In this document: one piece after another, positions 25,301-33,475 of the stretch
How positions within the stretch are numbered: position 1 is the stretch's first letter
Layout of the letters: every line of letters begins with the position of its first letter
DNA from: Bacteroidales bacterium KHT7
GTDB taxonomy: Bacteria > Bacteroidota > Bacteroidia > Bacteroidales > Bacteroidaceae
Length of the DNA: 64,000 nt
Reading direction: 5' to 3'
Assembly: GCA_900102385.1 (NCBI GenBank)
Contig: FNBQ01000011.1
Span: 1 to 64,000, forward strand
Notes under the pieces: model-generated
The model's input: the letters and a program-made list of their open reading frames with translations, nothing else
Told to the model about the DNA's origin: nothing
Databases searched by the model: none
Made by a program: the position numbers and the translations under genes

Positions 25301-26893
25301 TTATTTGCGTCGGTATATTATCTTCTCTCGCCGGCTTCTTATTATTCTGATTACGATAATGACTCCGAGCAGCAGAAGCATACCTGTCGAGGCGATGTTG
25401 ATAAGCAACTCTCGGGTAAATAATGGCTTACTGACTTTTATGCTTTCGATATGTTCGAAGTGTCCCCAAAGTTCGTGTTCTCTGTATTTTCTTATCATGT
25501 TTTCAGGAACGAACAGATAGCATTTTTTGTAAAAAAACAAATCGGGCACAAACGTATCATTGTATATTTCAATAACTCTGTTGCCTTTACATTCAATTTT
25601 TCTGATATTCGAACAGTTGTAGAAAGCGTGTCCGCTTATGCTACGCAACGATTTTGGAAAAATCAGGGTCAATATATCATTGCAGTTTCTGAAGGCATTT
25701 GGCGAGATATATTCCACGCCTTCGGGAATGGAACTGTTGTTGCAGCCTCTTATCAGCAGATTGCCTTTGATTATGCAGTTGCAGTTCTCGCGACTATTGA
25801 AATGAGGATTTCTCTTGTCTACTACTATCGACTTGATACTATCGCAGTTCAAGAACACATCGCGCATCGCCACCTCGTGGTTTGCCAAGCCTTGGAGTCC
25901 TATAATGTATTCTATTCCTATTCTTTCTACACTTTTTGAGATGAAAACCTCTTTTACAGAGCGACAGTTGGCAAATGCCAGAGGTTTTATCTCTTTTACT
26001 CCATCGGGAAGCATTATTCTTTTCAGACCGCTACAATCTGCAAAGGCGTTTATGCCGATTTCCTTGACAGAATTGGCAGGAATGTTAAGTTGGCTGAGTT
26101 TTGTACAACCTCTGAAAGCATTTTTGCCTATTGCCTTTGCGCTTTTTGGCACGATGCTGTTGTTGCAGCCTGTTATTATCGTGTTGTCGTGTGTGCTGAT
26201 TATGCAGTTGCAATTGTCGCGGCTGTCGTAAAAGTGGTTGTCTTTGTCGACCGTTATGCTCTTCAGATTGACACATTGGCTAAAAACGTTGCCTGAATCA
26301 ATCCGTTCTACGCTCTTTGGTATTTTTATACTTGCCAAATCCTTGCATCTGTCGAAACATGAAGATTGTATGGTTGTTACTCCTTCAGGAAATTCGATGT
26401 CTTTCAGTCCTCGGCAACCGCTGAAAGCATATTTGCCTATGGTTGTCACACCTTTTGGAATAATGCTGTTCTTGCTGCCTACAACCAGCGTGTTGGTACT
26501 TTTCTCAATTAAGCAGTTGCCGCGACTGATGTAGTATTTGTTACGGCTGTCAACAATAATAGAATCGAGGTTGTTGCAATGTATGAATGCCTTGGCATCG
26601 ATATTTCTGATATTTCTTGAAATGTAAATTTTGCGCAATTCATTATAGTTGCCAAAAGTGTTTTCTTCTATTTTAGTGAGGTCGTCTGGTGTCACGAATT
26701 CTGTCGGACTCTCCTGAACATCTTTCAGCATCTTTCGTGAATGATAAAAATAGTCGTATTCTCCCGTGTATTCTTCTGTAAGTTTCGAAGCATTATGATG
26801 GAAAACGCTCGATGAGTGCGAGATGCCCAGCACGATGCAGATTACAAGTGCCAGACAGAAGAGCGATACGCAAATGATTATAATTCTTTTCAT
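25301..26893 (-). CDS. Membrane-tethered BspA-type leucine-rich repeat protein
   Basis: The 530-residue protein starts MKRIIIICVSLFCLALVICIV, an uncleaved-looking anchor. It then carries about ten LRR_5 repeats with the TpLRR/BspA pattern (AFSGCRGLKDIEFPEGV, NAFRGCTKLSQLNIP, LAFANCRSVKEVFISKSV). It ends with a second hydrophobic helix (NIASTGMLLLLGVIIVIRII) and a basic tail RSRREKIIYRRK. BspA repeats usually sit on secreted adhesins, so two membrane anchors are unusual and suggest a periplasmic LRR domain held at both ends. I chose the ATG at 26893, one base after the DUF418 stop codon, which implies translational coupling. Confidence 0.85.
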   Translation of the reverse strand: MKRIIIICVSLFCLALVICIVLGISHSSSVFHHNASKLTEEYTGEYDYFYHSRKMLKDVQESPTEFVTPDDLTKIEENTFGNYNELRKIYISRNIRNIDAKAFIHCNNLDSIIVDSRNKYYISRGNCLIEKSTNTLVVGSKNSIIPKGVTTIGKYAFSGCRGLKDIEFPEGVTTIQSSCFDRCKDLASIKIPKSVERIDSGNVFSQCVNLKSITVDKDNHFYDSRDNCNCIISTHDNTIITGCNNSIVPKSAKAIGKNAFRGCTKLSQLNIPANSVKEIGINAFADCSGLKRIMLPDGVKEIKPLAFANCRSVKEVFISKSVERIGIEYIIGLQGLANHEVAMRDVFLNCDSIKSIVVDKRNPHFNSRENCNCIIKGNLLIRGCNNSSIPEGVEYISPNAFRNCNDILTLIFPKSLRSISGHAFYNCSNIRKIECKGNRVIEIYNDTFVPDLFFYKKCYLFVPENMIRKYREHELWGHFEHIESIKVSKPLFTRELLINIASTGMLLLLGVIIVIRIIRSRREKIIYRRK

Positions 26894-26894
26894 T

Positions 26895-28115
26895 TTATTT
26901 CCTGATTTTAAACCATTTTCCGTAAGTAAACATTCTCCAAATCCATTCAAGCGGACCGAAGTTGAAATGCTTTAGCCACAAGGCGCAAAGAGCGGTCTCG
27001 GCTGCAAAGATGGCTGTGGCTGCAAACTCGTTGAAGGTAAGTCCTGCCGTTGCTCCCATTCCGAAGCCGATGCCGTAGAACAAAATGATGCCGGCAACCG
27101 ACTGCATTATGTAGCACGTCAGAGCCATTCGTCCGGGGTAGGCGAGCATATTCCACACGCGGTTGTTGCGATGGCGCAGATAGAGCAGACTGAAGCCCGA
27201 CATATAGGCAAAGCCCATTGGATACACGCTCAACGTGTAGATGAGGCTGTGCAGAATAGAACCGAGGGGCTCGCCCGACATAGAACTCCATGCGTAGATG
27301 AAAGACATTGGCAGTCCGATGCCAAAGCCGATTTTAGTAACTCTTCGGAGTAATTCGGAGTGCGCTTCGAGATTGCTGAAAATCTGACGCTTGCCAACGT
27401 AAAAGCCCACAAGAAAAAGAGCCAGAACCTTGAAATACCGCTGTCCCGACACAAATTCCCACATACGTTCAACCGCGCCTTGCATCAGAAAGGCGTTCAT
27501 CTCTTTGTACGACTGGGCATCGCGCAGCCAGCCGGCAAAATTCTCCTCGCCAATGCCGTATGCCGATGCCGTGTTCCACCATGCAGAATAGAGCATGTCG
27601 GCAGGATTGATGCCCGATGCCACGCGCCACATCTCTATTGCCGTGGGTAGAAGAAAGAAGAAGCCCGACCACCACAAAAGCGTCTTTGGGTTGCAGTTTC
27701 TGAACAACGGAAGCAACATTCCGATGGCGGCATAGAGCATCAGGATATCGCCGCTCCAAAGAAGCATAAGGTGCGCCAGACCGATGATGAGCAGAATCAG
27801 CATCCGTCGGTAGAAGATTCTGAAGCCGTTTGCGCCTCGTTGTATGGCGTGAGAGATTATGATGTAGAATCCGATGCCGAAGAGAACCGAGAATATTGTG
27901 TAGAACTTACCGTCTACGAGCAGATATTGCAGGCATCGTACAATGGCATCGAGCGAGCCTGTTTGCATTTTCATCTGCGTTTCGTGGTCGAGGAATGTCC
28001 AGAGCGAAAACTCCGGAAAGTTGGCGAGGGCTATGCCAAGCAAGGCAAATCCTCTGAGGGCATCGAGCGTAACGATGCGGTTCTTTACGGGCTGAGATGT
28101 GTTTTCGGCTTTCAT
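26895..28115 (-). CDS. DUF418 (YeiB-like) membrane protein
   Basis: The 406-residue polytopic protein starts MKAENTSQPVKNRIVTLDALRGFALLGI; the LDALRGFALLGIALANFP motif and the C-terminal GPLEWIWR segment are hallmarks of DUF418. About ten membrane helices are visible. Members are distantly related to acyltransferase-3 and HGSNAT proteins, so acyl transfer across the membrane is possible but not shown. I chose the ATG at 28115 over the TTG at 28136. It is the first gene of a two-gene unit with the LRR protein. Confidence 0.85.
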   Translation of the reverse strand: MKAENTSQPVKNRIVTLDALRGFALLGIALANFPEFSLWTFLDHETQMKMQTGSLDAIVRCLQYLLVDGKFYTIFSVLFGIGFYIIISHAIQRGANGFRIFYRRMLILLIIGLAHLMLLWSGDILMLYAAIGMLLPLFRNCNPKTLLWWSGFFFLLPTAIEMWRVASGINPADMLYSAWWNTASAYGIGEENFAGWLRDAQSYKEMNAFLMQGAVERMWEFVSGQRYFKVLALFLVGFYVGKRQIFSNLEAHSELLRRVTKIGFGIGLPMSFIYAWSSMSGEPLGSILHSLIYTLSVYPMGFAYMSGFSLLYLRHRNNRVWNMLAYPGRMALTCYIMQSVAGIILFYGIGFGMGATAGLTFNEFAATAIFAAETALCALWLKHFNFGPLEWIWRMFTYGKWFKIRK

Positions 28116-28144
28116 ACAGAATAAATTTTGCCACAAAGTTATCA

Positions 28145-28191
28145 GAAAAAAGCAAACTCTGCATATCCCAGAATGAGAATATGCAGAGTTT
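28145..28191 (-). terminator. Terminator of the large outer-membrane receptor gene
   Basis: On the minus strand AAACTCTGCATAT pairs with ATATGCAGAGTTT around a 12-base loop, then GCTTTTTTC. It lies 8 bp past the stop codon. Confidence 0.9.
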
Positions 28192-28198
28192 CTGATGA

Positions 28199-31000
28199 TT
28201 ATTTCTTAGGCTTCTTTGCCAATCGATAGCTGAGCGAGAACATAAAGTAGTGCGGAATGCTGTTGAAGCGCGTTTCTACGCGGCTTTGTGCGTTTACATA
28301 GTACGAGCGTGCCGACAGCTGGTGAAGAATGTCGTACATCTCGGCTTTTGCCACGAACATTCCTTTCAGGAAAGGACGTGAGAGCGTGGCATTCCAAACC
28401 CAGTCGTTCGAGTTCATTTCGTTGCTCTTGTAGCCATTTTGCGAGTAAAGGTTGATGCTTGTGGCAATCGTTGTTTTCAGAATCGGGAATGTGTACTGGG
28501 TTGCCAATCCAAACTGATATTCGTATACGCTCATGTCACGTTCTCCGTAAATCTGTTCGTGGCTGAAGTTGCCCGAGAATTTGGCCGTAGCATCTACCGT
28601 AAAATCGCTTTTGCTGTAAGTTAGTTTACACTTTGTGCTTGGAAGGAAAGTGTTTACCCGGCTCAGCTGGTTTTCTGCGCCGTTGTAGGCAATGGCAAAG
28701 TCGACGCTATGAATAAAGTCGGTGTTTGCGTCTATGTTGTATCGCCAATGTTGCTGTTTGTCGAGCGGGCCTTTTATTCCAAATGCCAATGAAGAGTTCC
28801 AGTTACCGTTTACGTTGTCGGGCATCGATGTGCTGCGTCCTGTCTCGGTATCGTAGTTGCGGCGGTTTCCTATGTATTGGCTTTGTATGATGTGCCTAAA
28901 TTTCAGCCACAACGAAGGCTTCATAGCTCTGCCGTTCATGTCCAGCCTAATGTCGAATCTTGTGTGTCTACTGGCTTTCAGATTTGGGTTGGAAAGAGTG
29001 GTGTACAGCGGATTTCTTGTATCTGCCGATGGCATAAGGCTTACCAATTCCGGTAGGCTTTTGTATGAGTTGAAATTAGTCTCCAGCGTATTTCTGTTCC
29101 ATTTATATGTAATGTATAAGTATGGGTCGAAAGAAACATAGTTACGTCGCGCAAGAGTGTCGAGTCCGTCTTTCTTGTATCTTATTTGTTCGTGTGCGTA
29201 ATAGATTGGAAATAAAAGGTTTATCCGCGTATTTTTTAAATTGTAGCCTATGTTGAATGAGTTTTGTATATTGTGACTACGCGTGATAAATTCGAAACTG
29301 TTGTGTGTGTCGATTGCTGCCTGAAGAGAGTCGGCGGTAGATGGCAGTACAAATTCGTTCTTGTATCTGTCTCCGTAGCCGTATAGTTGATAGAATTTGC
29401 TGTTCTGTTCGCTTTCGCTTTGGGTGTATGAGAGTGTGTGCGACAGATTGAATGCCTCCAAATTATAAGAGTTATCTAAAAAAAGACCGTAATAGAAATT
29501 TTTTGATTTTGCGTCGCCGTAATTATTCTGCGCATCGCTTGTATTTGAGTTTTTATACAGAATATCTTGCAGCGACTGGTCCTTGTCTCGCAAGGCTTTG
29601 CTGTAATAGTATGTTCCGATAAAATTCAGCGAGTATGGCGAGTCAAAACTTTTCATCCAACTCAAATTTCCGTTCAGTTCGATATTTCTGCCTTCTTTTT
29701 TATTCTGAGTCAGATTTCTGTTTATCAGCTTCTTGTCGAAAGTCGAATCGGTAGAACTGTTCAAATTGTTAATGTTGTTGTATCCAATTTCGTTGTCGAA
29801 GTAGAAATAGTTCTTCTTTATATTGTATGTGATGTTAAGTTTGTCGTTGAATTTAAAATCTTTCGAGCGGCTGGCAGCCGACGAAATGCCCAAAATCGTT
29901 CCTTCCGAAGCGAAGTTTTCGCTACGCGTGTTCTGCGTATTGTTTTCGTCTTTCCATTCAAGCAGCGCAGAGTGGTCGAGTGTGAAAGTCTTCTTCCTGT
30001 TGTTAAGGTTCATGTTCATTCCTGCCTGCTTGGTGGTTAGCAGTCCGCGCTGCTGCTTTTGTGGCGACCAGTCGCCATCGTTTCCCGGAGTTCGGTTTTC
30101 GTTAACGTTGTTTATGTTGCCGAAGAGTGATATGCGCGAGAAATCGTCGTAGCGCATTCCAAAAATCTTTCCCTTCCAGCGTTCGTCAGTTCCCAGTCCA
30201 GCCTCGGCATTTGCTATGTTGCCAACAGCATATTCGCGTTTCATCACAATGTCCATAACATAGTCGGTATTCTTCTTTCCGTCTTTGTATTTTGGTTCGT
30301 GAGGTTTCTCCTTCTCGTACACTTGCAGTTCTTTTACGGTAAAGTAGGGCAGATTCTCCAGAATAACCTTGTTGCTGCCCTTAAAGAATTCGTTTCCGTT
30401 AAGAGTTATGTAGTCAACTTTCTTTCCGTTAATGAAGACCGTTCCGTCGCTTTTCAGTTCAGCTCCCGGAAGTCGTCGTACAAGAGCATCGAGCATCTCG
30501 CCCTCGGGAATGTTGAAAGCCATGGCATCGTACACCAGCGTGTCGCCGCGATATGCCACTTGCAGTCGTGTTCCTTTTACAACCACCTCGTCCATTCCGA
30601 GAGTCCACAGACTGTCGGCTTGTTCTTTTGGCGCGCGTTTCATCTGGAACGTAACACTATTAGTGTATCGGCTTTTCTTCGAGAAGTCGAAGATTTCTTT
30701 CTTTACGCAAGGCTTGTATCCCTGATATTCGGCTCGAAGAATATATTCGCCAGAAATCTTCGGAACATAGAGCTTTCCATACGAATAATAGTTATCAATA
30801 ATCGTGCATGTAACCGTATCGATGACGGTCGAGTCGCTTTTCATAAGTGTGACAAATGCAGGAAGTGCCTTTCGCGTAAACGAGTCTTCGGCATAGATGT
30901 TGATTTGTTCTACACTTACCTTCTTCTGCTTTTGTGCAAAGGCTGTAGCCGATAGGCAGCAAAGGCAAAAGAGTAGTTTAATAAATTTTTTCTCTGACAT
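28199..31000 (-). CDS. Large outer-membrane beta-barrel receptor (TonB-receptor-like)
   Basis: The 933-residue protein has a signal peptide ending AFAQ and an N-terminal carboxypeptidase-regulatory-like Ig domain (about 25-120). A plug-like region follows (MDEVVVKGTRLQVAYRGDTL, IPEGEMLDALVRRLPGAEL, GKKVDYITLNGNEFF), then a long barrel ending FMFSLSYRLAKK. This is the layout of the outer-membrane beta-barrel family (OMP_b-brl_3) related to TonB receptors. No SusD partner is nearby, so glycan uptake is not implied, and the substrate is unknown. A -7 box lies at 31044-31051. It is a single-gene unit. Confidence 0.87.
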   Translation of the reverse strand: MSEKKFIKLLFCLCCLSATAFAQKQKKVSVEQINIYAEDSFTRKALPAFVTLMKSDSTVIDTVTCTIIDNYYSYGKLYVPKISGEYILRAEYQGYKPCVKKEIFDFSKKSRYTNSVTFQMKRAPKEQADSLWTLGMDEVVVKGTRLQVAYRGDTLVYDAMAFNIPEGEMLDALVRRLPGAELKSDGTVFINGKKVDYITLNGNEFFKGSNKVILENLPYFTVKELQVYEKEKPHEPKYKDGKKNTDYVMDIVMKREYAVGNIANAEAGLGTDERWKGKIFGMRYDDFSRISLFGNINNVNENRTPGNDGDWSPQKQQRGLLTTKQAGMNMNLNNRKKTFTLDHSALLEWKDENNTQNTRSENFASEGTILGISSAASRSKDFKFNDKLNITYNIKKNYFYFDNEIGYNNINNLNSSTDSTFDKKLINRNLTQNKKEGRNIELNGNLSWMKSFDSPYSLNFIGTYYYSKALRDKDQSLQDILYKNSNTSDAQNNYGDAKSKNFYYGLFLDNSYNLEAFNLSHTLSYTQSESEQNSKFYQLYGYGDRYKNEFVLPSTADSLQAAIDTHNSFEFITRSHNIQNSFNIGYNLKNTRINLLFPIYYAHEQIRYKKDGLDTLARRNYVSFDPYLYITYKWNRNTLETNFNSYKSLPELVSLMPSADTRNPLYTTLSNPNLKASRHTRFDIRLDMNGRAMKPSLWLKFRHIIQSQYIGNRRNYDTETGRSTSMPDNVNGNWNSSLAFGIKGPLDKQQHWRYNIDANTDFIHSVDFAIAYNGAENQLSRVNTFLPSTKCKLTYSKSDFTVDATAKFSGNFSHEQIYGERDMSVYEYQFGLATQYTFPILKTTIATSINLYSQNGYKSNEMNSNDWVWNATLSRPFLKGMFVAKAEMYDILHQLSARSYYVNAQSRVETRFNSIPHYFMFSLSYRLAKKPKK

Positions 31001-31043
31001 AAATTTTAAAGTTAAGGTTTGGTTAAATTTGGTTAATTATTTG

Positions 31044-31051
31044 CAAAGGTA
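31044..31051 (-). promoter_or_regulatory. -7 promoter box for the receptor gene
   Basis: TACCTTTG on the minus strand matches TAnnTTTG, 44 bp before the start codon. No clear -33 element. Confidence 0.5.
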
Positions 31052-31211
31052 TATATTTCTTTTGTATTTTGAAAATTATTCAAGAGCTTGTTTTTTTGTT
31101 TTTTTTCGTAGTACAGAAGACTGAAAAAATATTTCTTTCTGTTTTGTTCTGATAATTTGCGCATTACCGACTTTTTTGCTATCTTTCGGCTGATTTTTAA
31201 GAATAATGATT

Positions 31212-32114
31212 ATGAAAAAGCTCCTTGTTCCATTTTTCGCTTTGTTCTTGTTCTCGTGCGGAAACATGTCAAAGCAGAACGCAACCGATAGTCAGAACGA
31301 TTCGCTTTGGGCAGAAAAAACGACTGCCGAAACCGCCAAGCCTATGCCGCCCGTCTATGTGGTTTGTGATGTCTACGGCGAGAAATTCCTGCTCCGCCAG
31401 CGTTTCGACGAGGACGAAAAGCCTTCTGCCCCCGACTCGCTAAATAAATACAAGTTCGTTATCTACAAAAGAAAACCGCATGCCGTATCGTTTCTCCGTT
31501 TTCAGCCCGAAAATGCCGAAATGAACACGGGGCGCGACAGTTACCGCAATTTCGACAACCTTTCGGGATGGCTCTACACGATGGATAGCGGCAAGTTGCT
31601 CGAAAATCCAAAAGACGAGTGGGATGCCATTTGGGACGCCGCGCTTCTTGTCGACGATTTGTTTCTGAAGCAGAACGACATTCTTCCGTTTAAAGATGAA
31701 TCTGCCCCAACTGCCGATATAAAAGTTGCGCTGGAGAAGAAATACGGTCGTAAGATTAAGTCAGTTGTGTCGTCGCAGGCCTTTGGCGAAAAGGGTGAGT
31801 ATCTGTTTGTAAACGTGCAGTTTTTTAATAAAGGTGCTGAGGCTCTTGGCGTTACGGCTCTCTGTAAAAACGGCTCTTTGCTTGCCACAAAAGATTTTCC
31901 TGCCGCGTGGAACGATGAGTCTGTTTGGCGAGTCGACGACGAGGGCGAGTTTCATGGTTTGCAATTAGACCTTGCCACTCTATGCAACGGCGTGCTCACA
32001 CTATACACGGCCAACTTCGGCGCAGAAGGCACAAATTACGCATCGTATGTGATAAAAGACGGCTCGTTTGCCGACGGCGGTTTGTCTGACACGTTCTATC
32101 AGTCGCCTGAGTAG
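31212..32114 (+). CDS. Lipoprotein of unknown function
   Basis: The 300-residue product starts MKKLLVPFFALFLFSCGN, with a lipobox at LFSC. I prefer the ATG at 31212 to the one at 31206. The body has an N-terminal acidic, Thr-rich linker and two regions with aromatic repeats (NLSGWLYTMDSGKLL, YASYVIKDGSFADGGLSDTFYQ). No Pfam-like signature was recognised. It is monocistronic and ends at a bidirectional terminator. Confidence 0.7.
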   Translation: MKKLLVPFFALFLFSCGNMSKQNATDSQNDSLWAEKTTAETAKPMPPVYVVCDVYGEKFLLRQRFDEDEKPSAPDSLNKYKFVIYKRKPHAVSFLRFQPENAEMNTGRDSYRNFDNLSGWLYTMDSGKLLENPKDEWDAIWDAALLVDDLFLKQNDILPFKDESAPTADIKVALEKKYGRKIKSVVSSQAFGEKGEYLFVNVQFFNKGAEALGVTALCKNGSLLATKDFPAAWNDESVWRVDDEGEFHGLQLDLATLCNGVLTLYTANFGAEGTNYASYVIKDGSFADGGLSDTFYQSPE

Positions 32115-32126
32115 TTTTTGATATAG

Positions 32127-32165
32127 AAAAAGAGACAAGCAAAGCAAATGTTTGTCTCTTTTTTT
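32127..32165. terminator. Bidirectional terminator
   Basis: AAAAAGAGACAA pairs with TTGTCTCTTTTT around a 13-base interior, followed by more T on the plus strand and preceded by A on the other side. It serves the lipoprotein gene and possibly the convergent gene at 32246. Confidence 0.85.
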
Positions 32166-32188
32166 GATGTTTTTTTCAAACTGTGATT

Positions 32189-32221
32189 GTTCGGGATGCC
32201 TTCGGGATTCGTTCGGGATTT
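32189..32221. repeat. Short array of three 11-bp units
   Basis: GTTCGGGATGC, CTTCGGGATTC and GTTCGGGATTT follow each other without gaps. They resemble the GTTCGGGCAAG units of the array at 19014-19112 (minus-strand reading) and share the 11-base period. Confidence 0.6.
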
Positions 32222-32245
32222 TGATTACTTTTTGTCTTTGTTAAA

Positions 32246-32908
32246 TTACGGATTTTTTACAGTCAGCCTGAAATAAGGATAGCCTTCTATTATTTGGGAT
32301 GGAAACGAGTCGTAATTTGAGACTGGAATATTGTGTTCTTTCAGAACAGTCTTATCTGCCAAAAGGTATTTTTCCGTTTTTACCTTATCTACATGTAGAT
32401 GATAAGGCGAAAATACAGAATCAATAATTTCTCTTATTCTGCTTTTAAATAAAATAGAGTCGATAGGCACTCTCTCCCTTGTCCTGTAATACTCCTTTGT
32501 TATTTCGGCATCAAGATCTCCGCAATAAATCAAACGTGTAACTACGCCACGTATTTTTTTTACAGAGTCGTTTCCAAGATGAGTTTTAATATAAATGTCG
32601 ACCAACTTTATCTGTTCTACAAAAGGCAAAGCAGCCCGCGCATTTCCACGACAGAAAGAATTATTCATGCTTAACGTAATTAGCCCATCCTTATTGGTGC
32701 TAGTTCCCAAAATAAAATTCAAAGTGTCCTTGCCTTTTGTAAAATAATATTCTTCTCTCCTTGAATATTTTTCTTTAGCTTTTGACTTCCAACATTTTAC
32801 GCTTGTAGTATCATCACAAGCAGATTCGGCTTTAGACATATTGTTGTGCGCCTCTTTACACGACATAAAGAGGACACAACAGCAAATAAATGTTATTACT
32901 TTGTTCAT
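32246..32908 (-). CDS. Lipoprotein of unknown function
   Basis: The 220-residue product starts MNKVITFICCCVLFMSCKEA, with a lipobox at FMSC. I chose the ATG at 32908; the open frame extends to 33061 but the extension overlaps the neighbouring gene's 3' end and spoils the signal peptide. The mature part is Lys-rich and basic, with KYSRREEYYFTKGKDTLNFIL and a C-terminal GYPYFRLTVKNP. No family was recognised. It is AT-rich and lies downstream of the nadK unit on the same strand. Confidence 0.65.
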   Translation of the reverse strand: MNKVITFICCCVLFMSCKEAHNNMSKAESACDDTTSVKCWKSKAKEKYSRREEYYFTKGKDTLNFILGTSTNKDGLITLSMNNSFCRGNARAALPFVEQIKLVDIYIKTHLGNDSVKKIRGVVTRLIYCGDLDAEITKEYYRTRERVPIDSILFKSRIREIIDSVFSPYHLHVDKVKTEKYLLADKTVLKEHNIPVSNYDSFPSQIIEGYPYFRLTVKNP

Positions 32909-32975
32909 TTTTTTAGGTTGAAAAGATTGTTTTCTTTTATTAGTAACCGAAGATTTATTATTCGCCTTAAGTTTA

Positions 32976-33470
32976 TTATTCGTTTTCGAAGATGTTTGGC
33001 ACGAGCATGTCGAGCAGCCAGCCCTTTGCTTCGAGTATTGTGGCAAAACGGCTTCCGCCAAGGTCGCAGACGTAACGGCGTTTTTCCGTGCCTTTTGCGG
33101 TTTTTATGGTAAGGCAGATATCCTCGTTATCGTAGCGGAAAGTAAAGACGGCTTTCCGGTACAGGCTTTCGAGATTTTCAGACCACGAAAACTCGCTTAT
33201 GTAACTGCCAAAGTTTTCAATCTCGTAGTCGGTGGTGGCTGTTTTCTTGTATTTTAGCGGAGTAATCTCGCCATTATATGCCAGAATGAACAGCTTTCCG
33301 TTCTCCATCTGAAAGCCTTCGACGGGAAACAGATATTTTCCATCGGCCTTTCTGTCGTAAACAATATTGTCAACAAATTTACTTTCAATCCAAGCAACAT
33401 TTTTGTTCTGTCCCGAAACGGCACAGAACTGCATCAAAGTAACAATAAGCAGAAAAATCTTTTTATTCAT
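32976..33470 (-). CDS. Small secreted protein of unknown function
   Basis: The 164-residue product has a signal peptide (MNKKIFLLIVTLMQFCAVSGQ) and a beta-rich body. It begins 5 bp after the ABC exporter stop codon and is probably the last gene of the nadK-ABC unit. It may be a periplasmic accessory, but nothing in the sequence identifies a function. Confidence 0.65.
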   Translation of the reverse strand: MNKKIFLLIVTLMQFCAVSGQNKNVAWIESKFVDNIVYDRKADGKYLFPVEGFQMENGKLFILAYNGEITPLKYKKTATTDYEIENFGSYISEFSWSENLESLYRKAVFTFRYDNEDICLTIKTAKGTEKRRYVCDLGGSRFATILEAKGWLLDMLVPNIFENE

Positions 33471-33475
33471 GATTG

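Noticed and set aside
28199-31000. SusC-type glycan receptor
   Set aside because: No SusD gene is adjacent and the plug/barrel pattern fits the OMP_b-brl_3 family instead.
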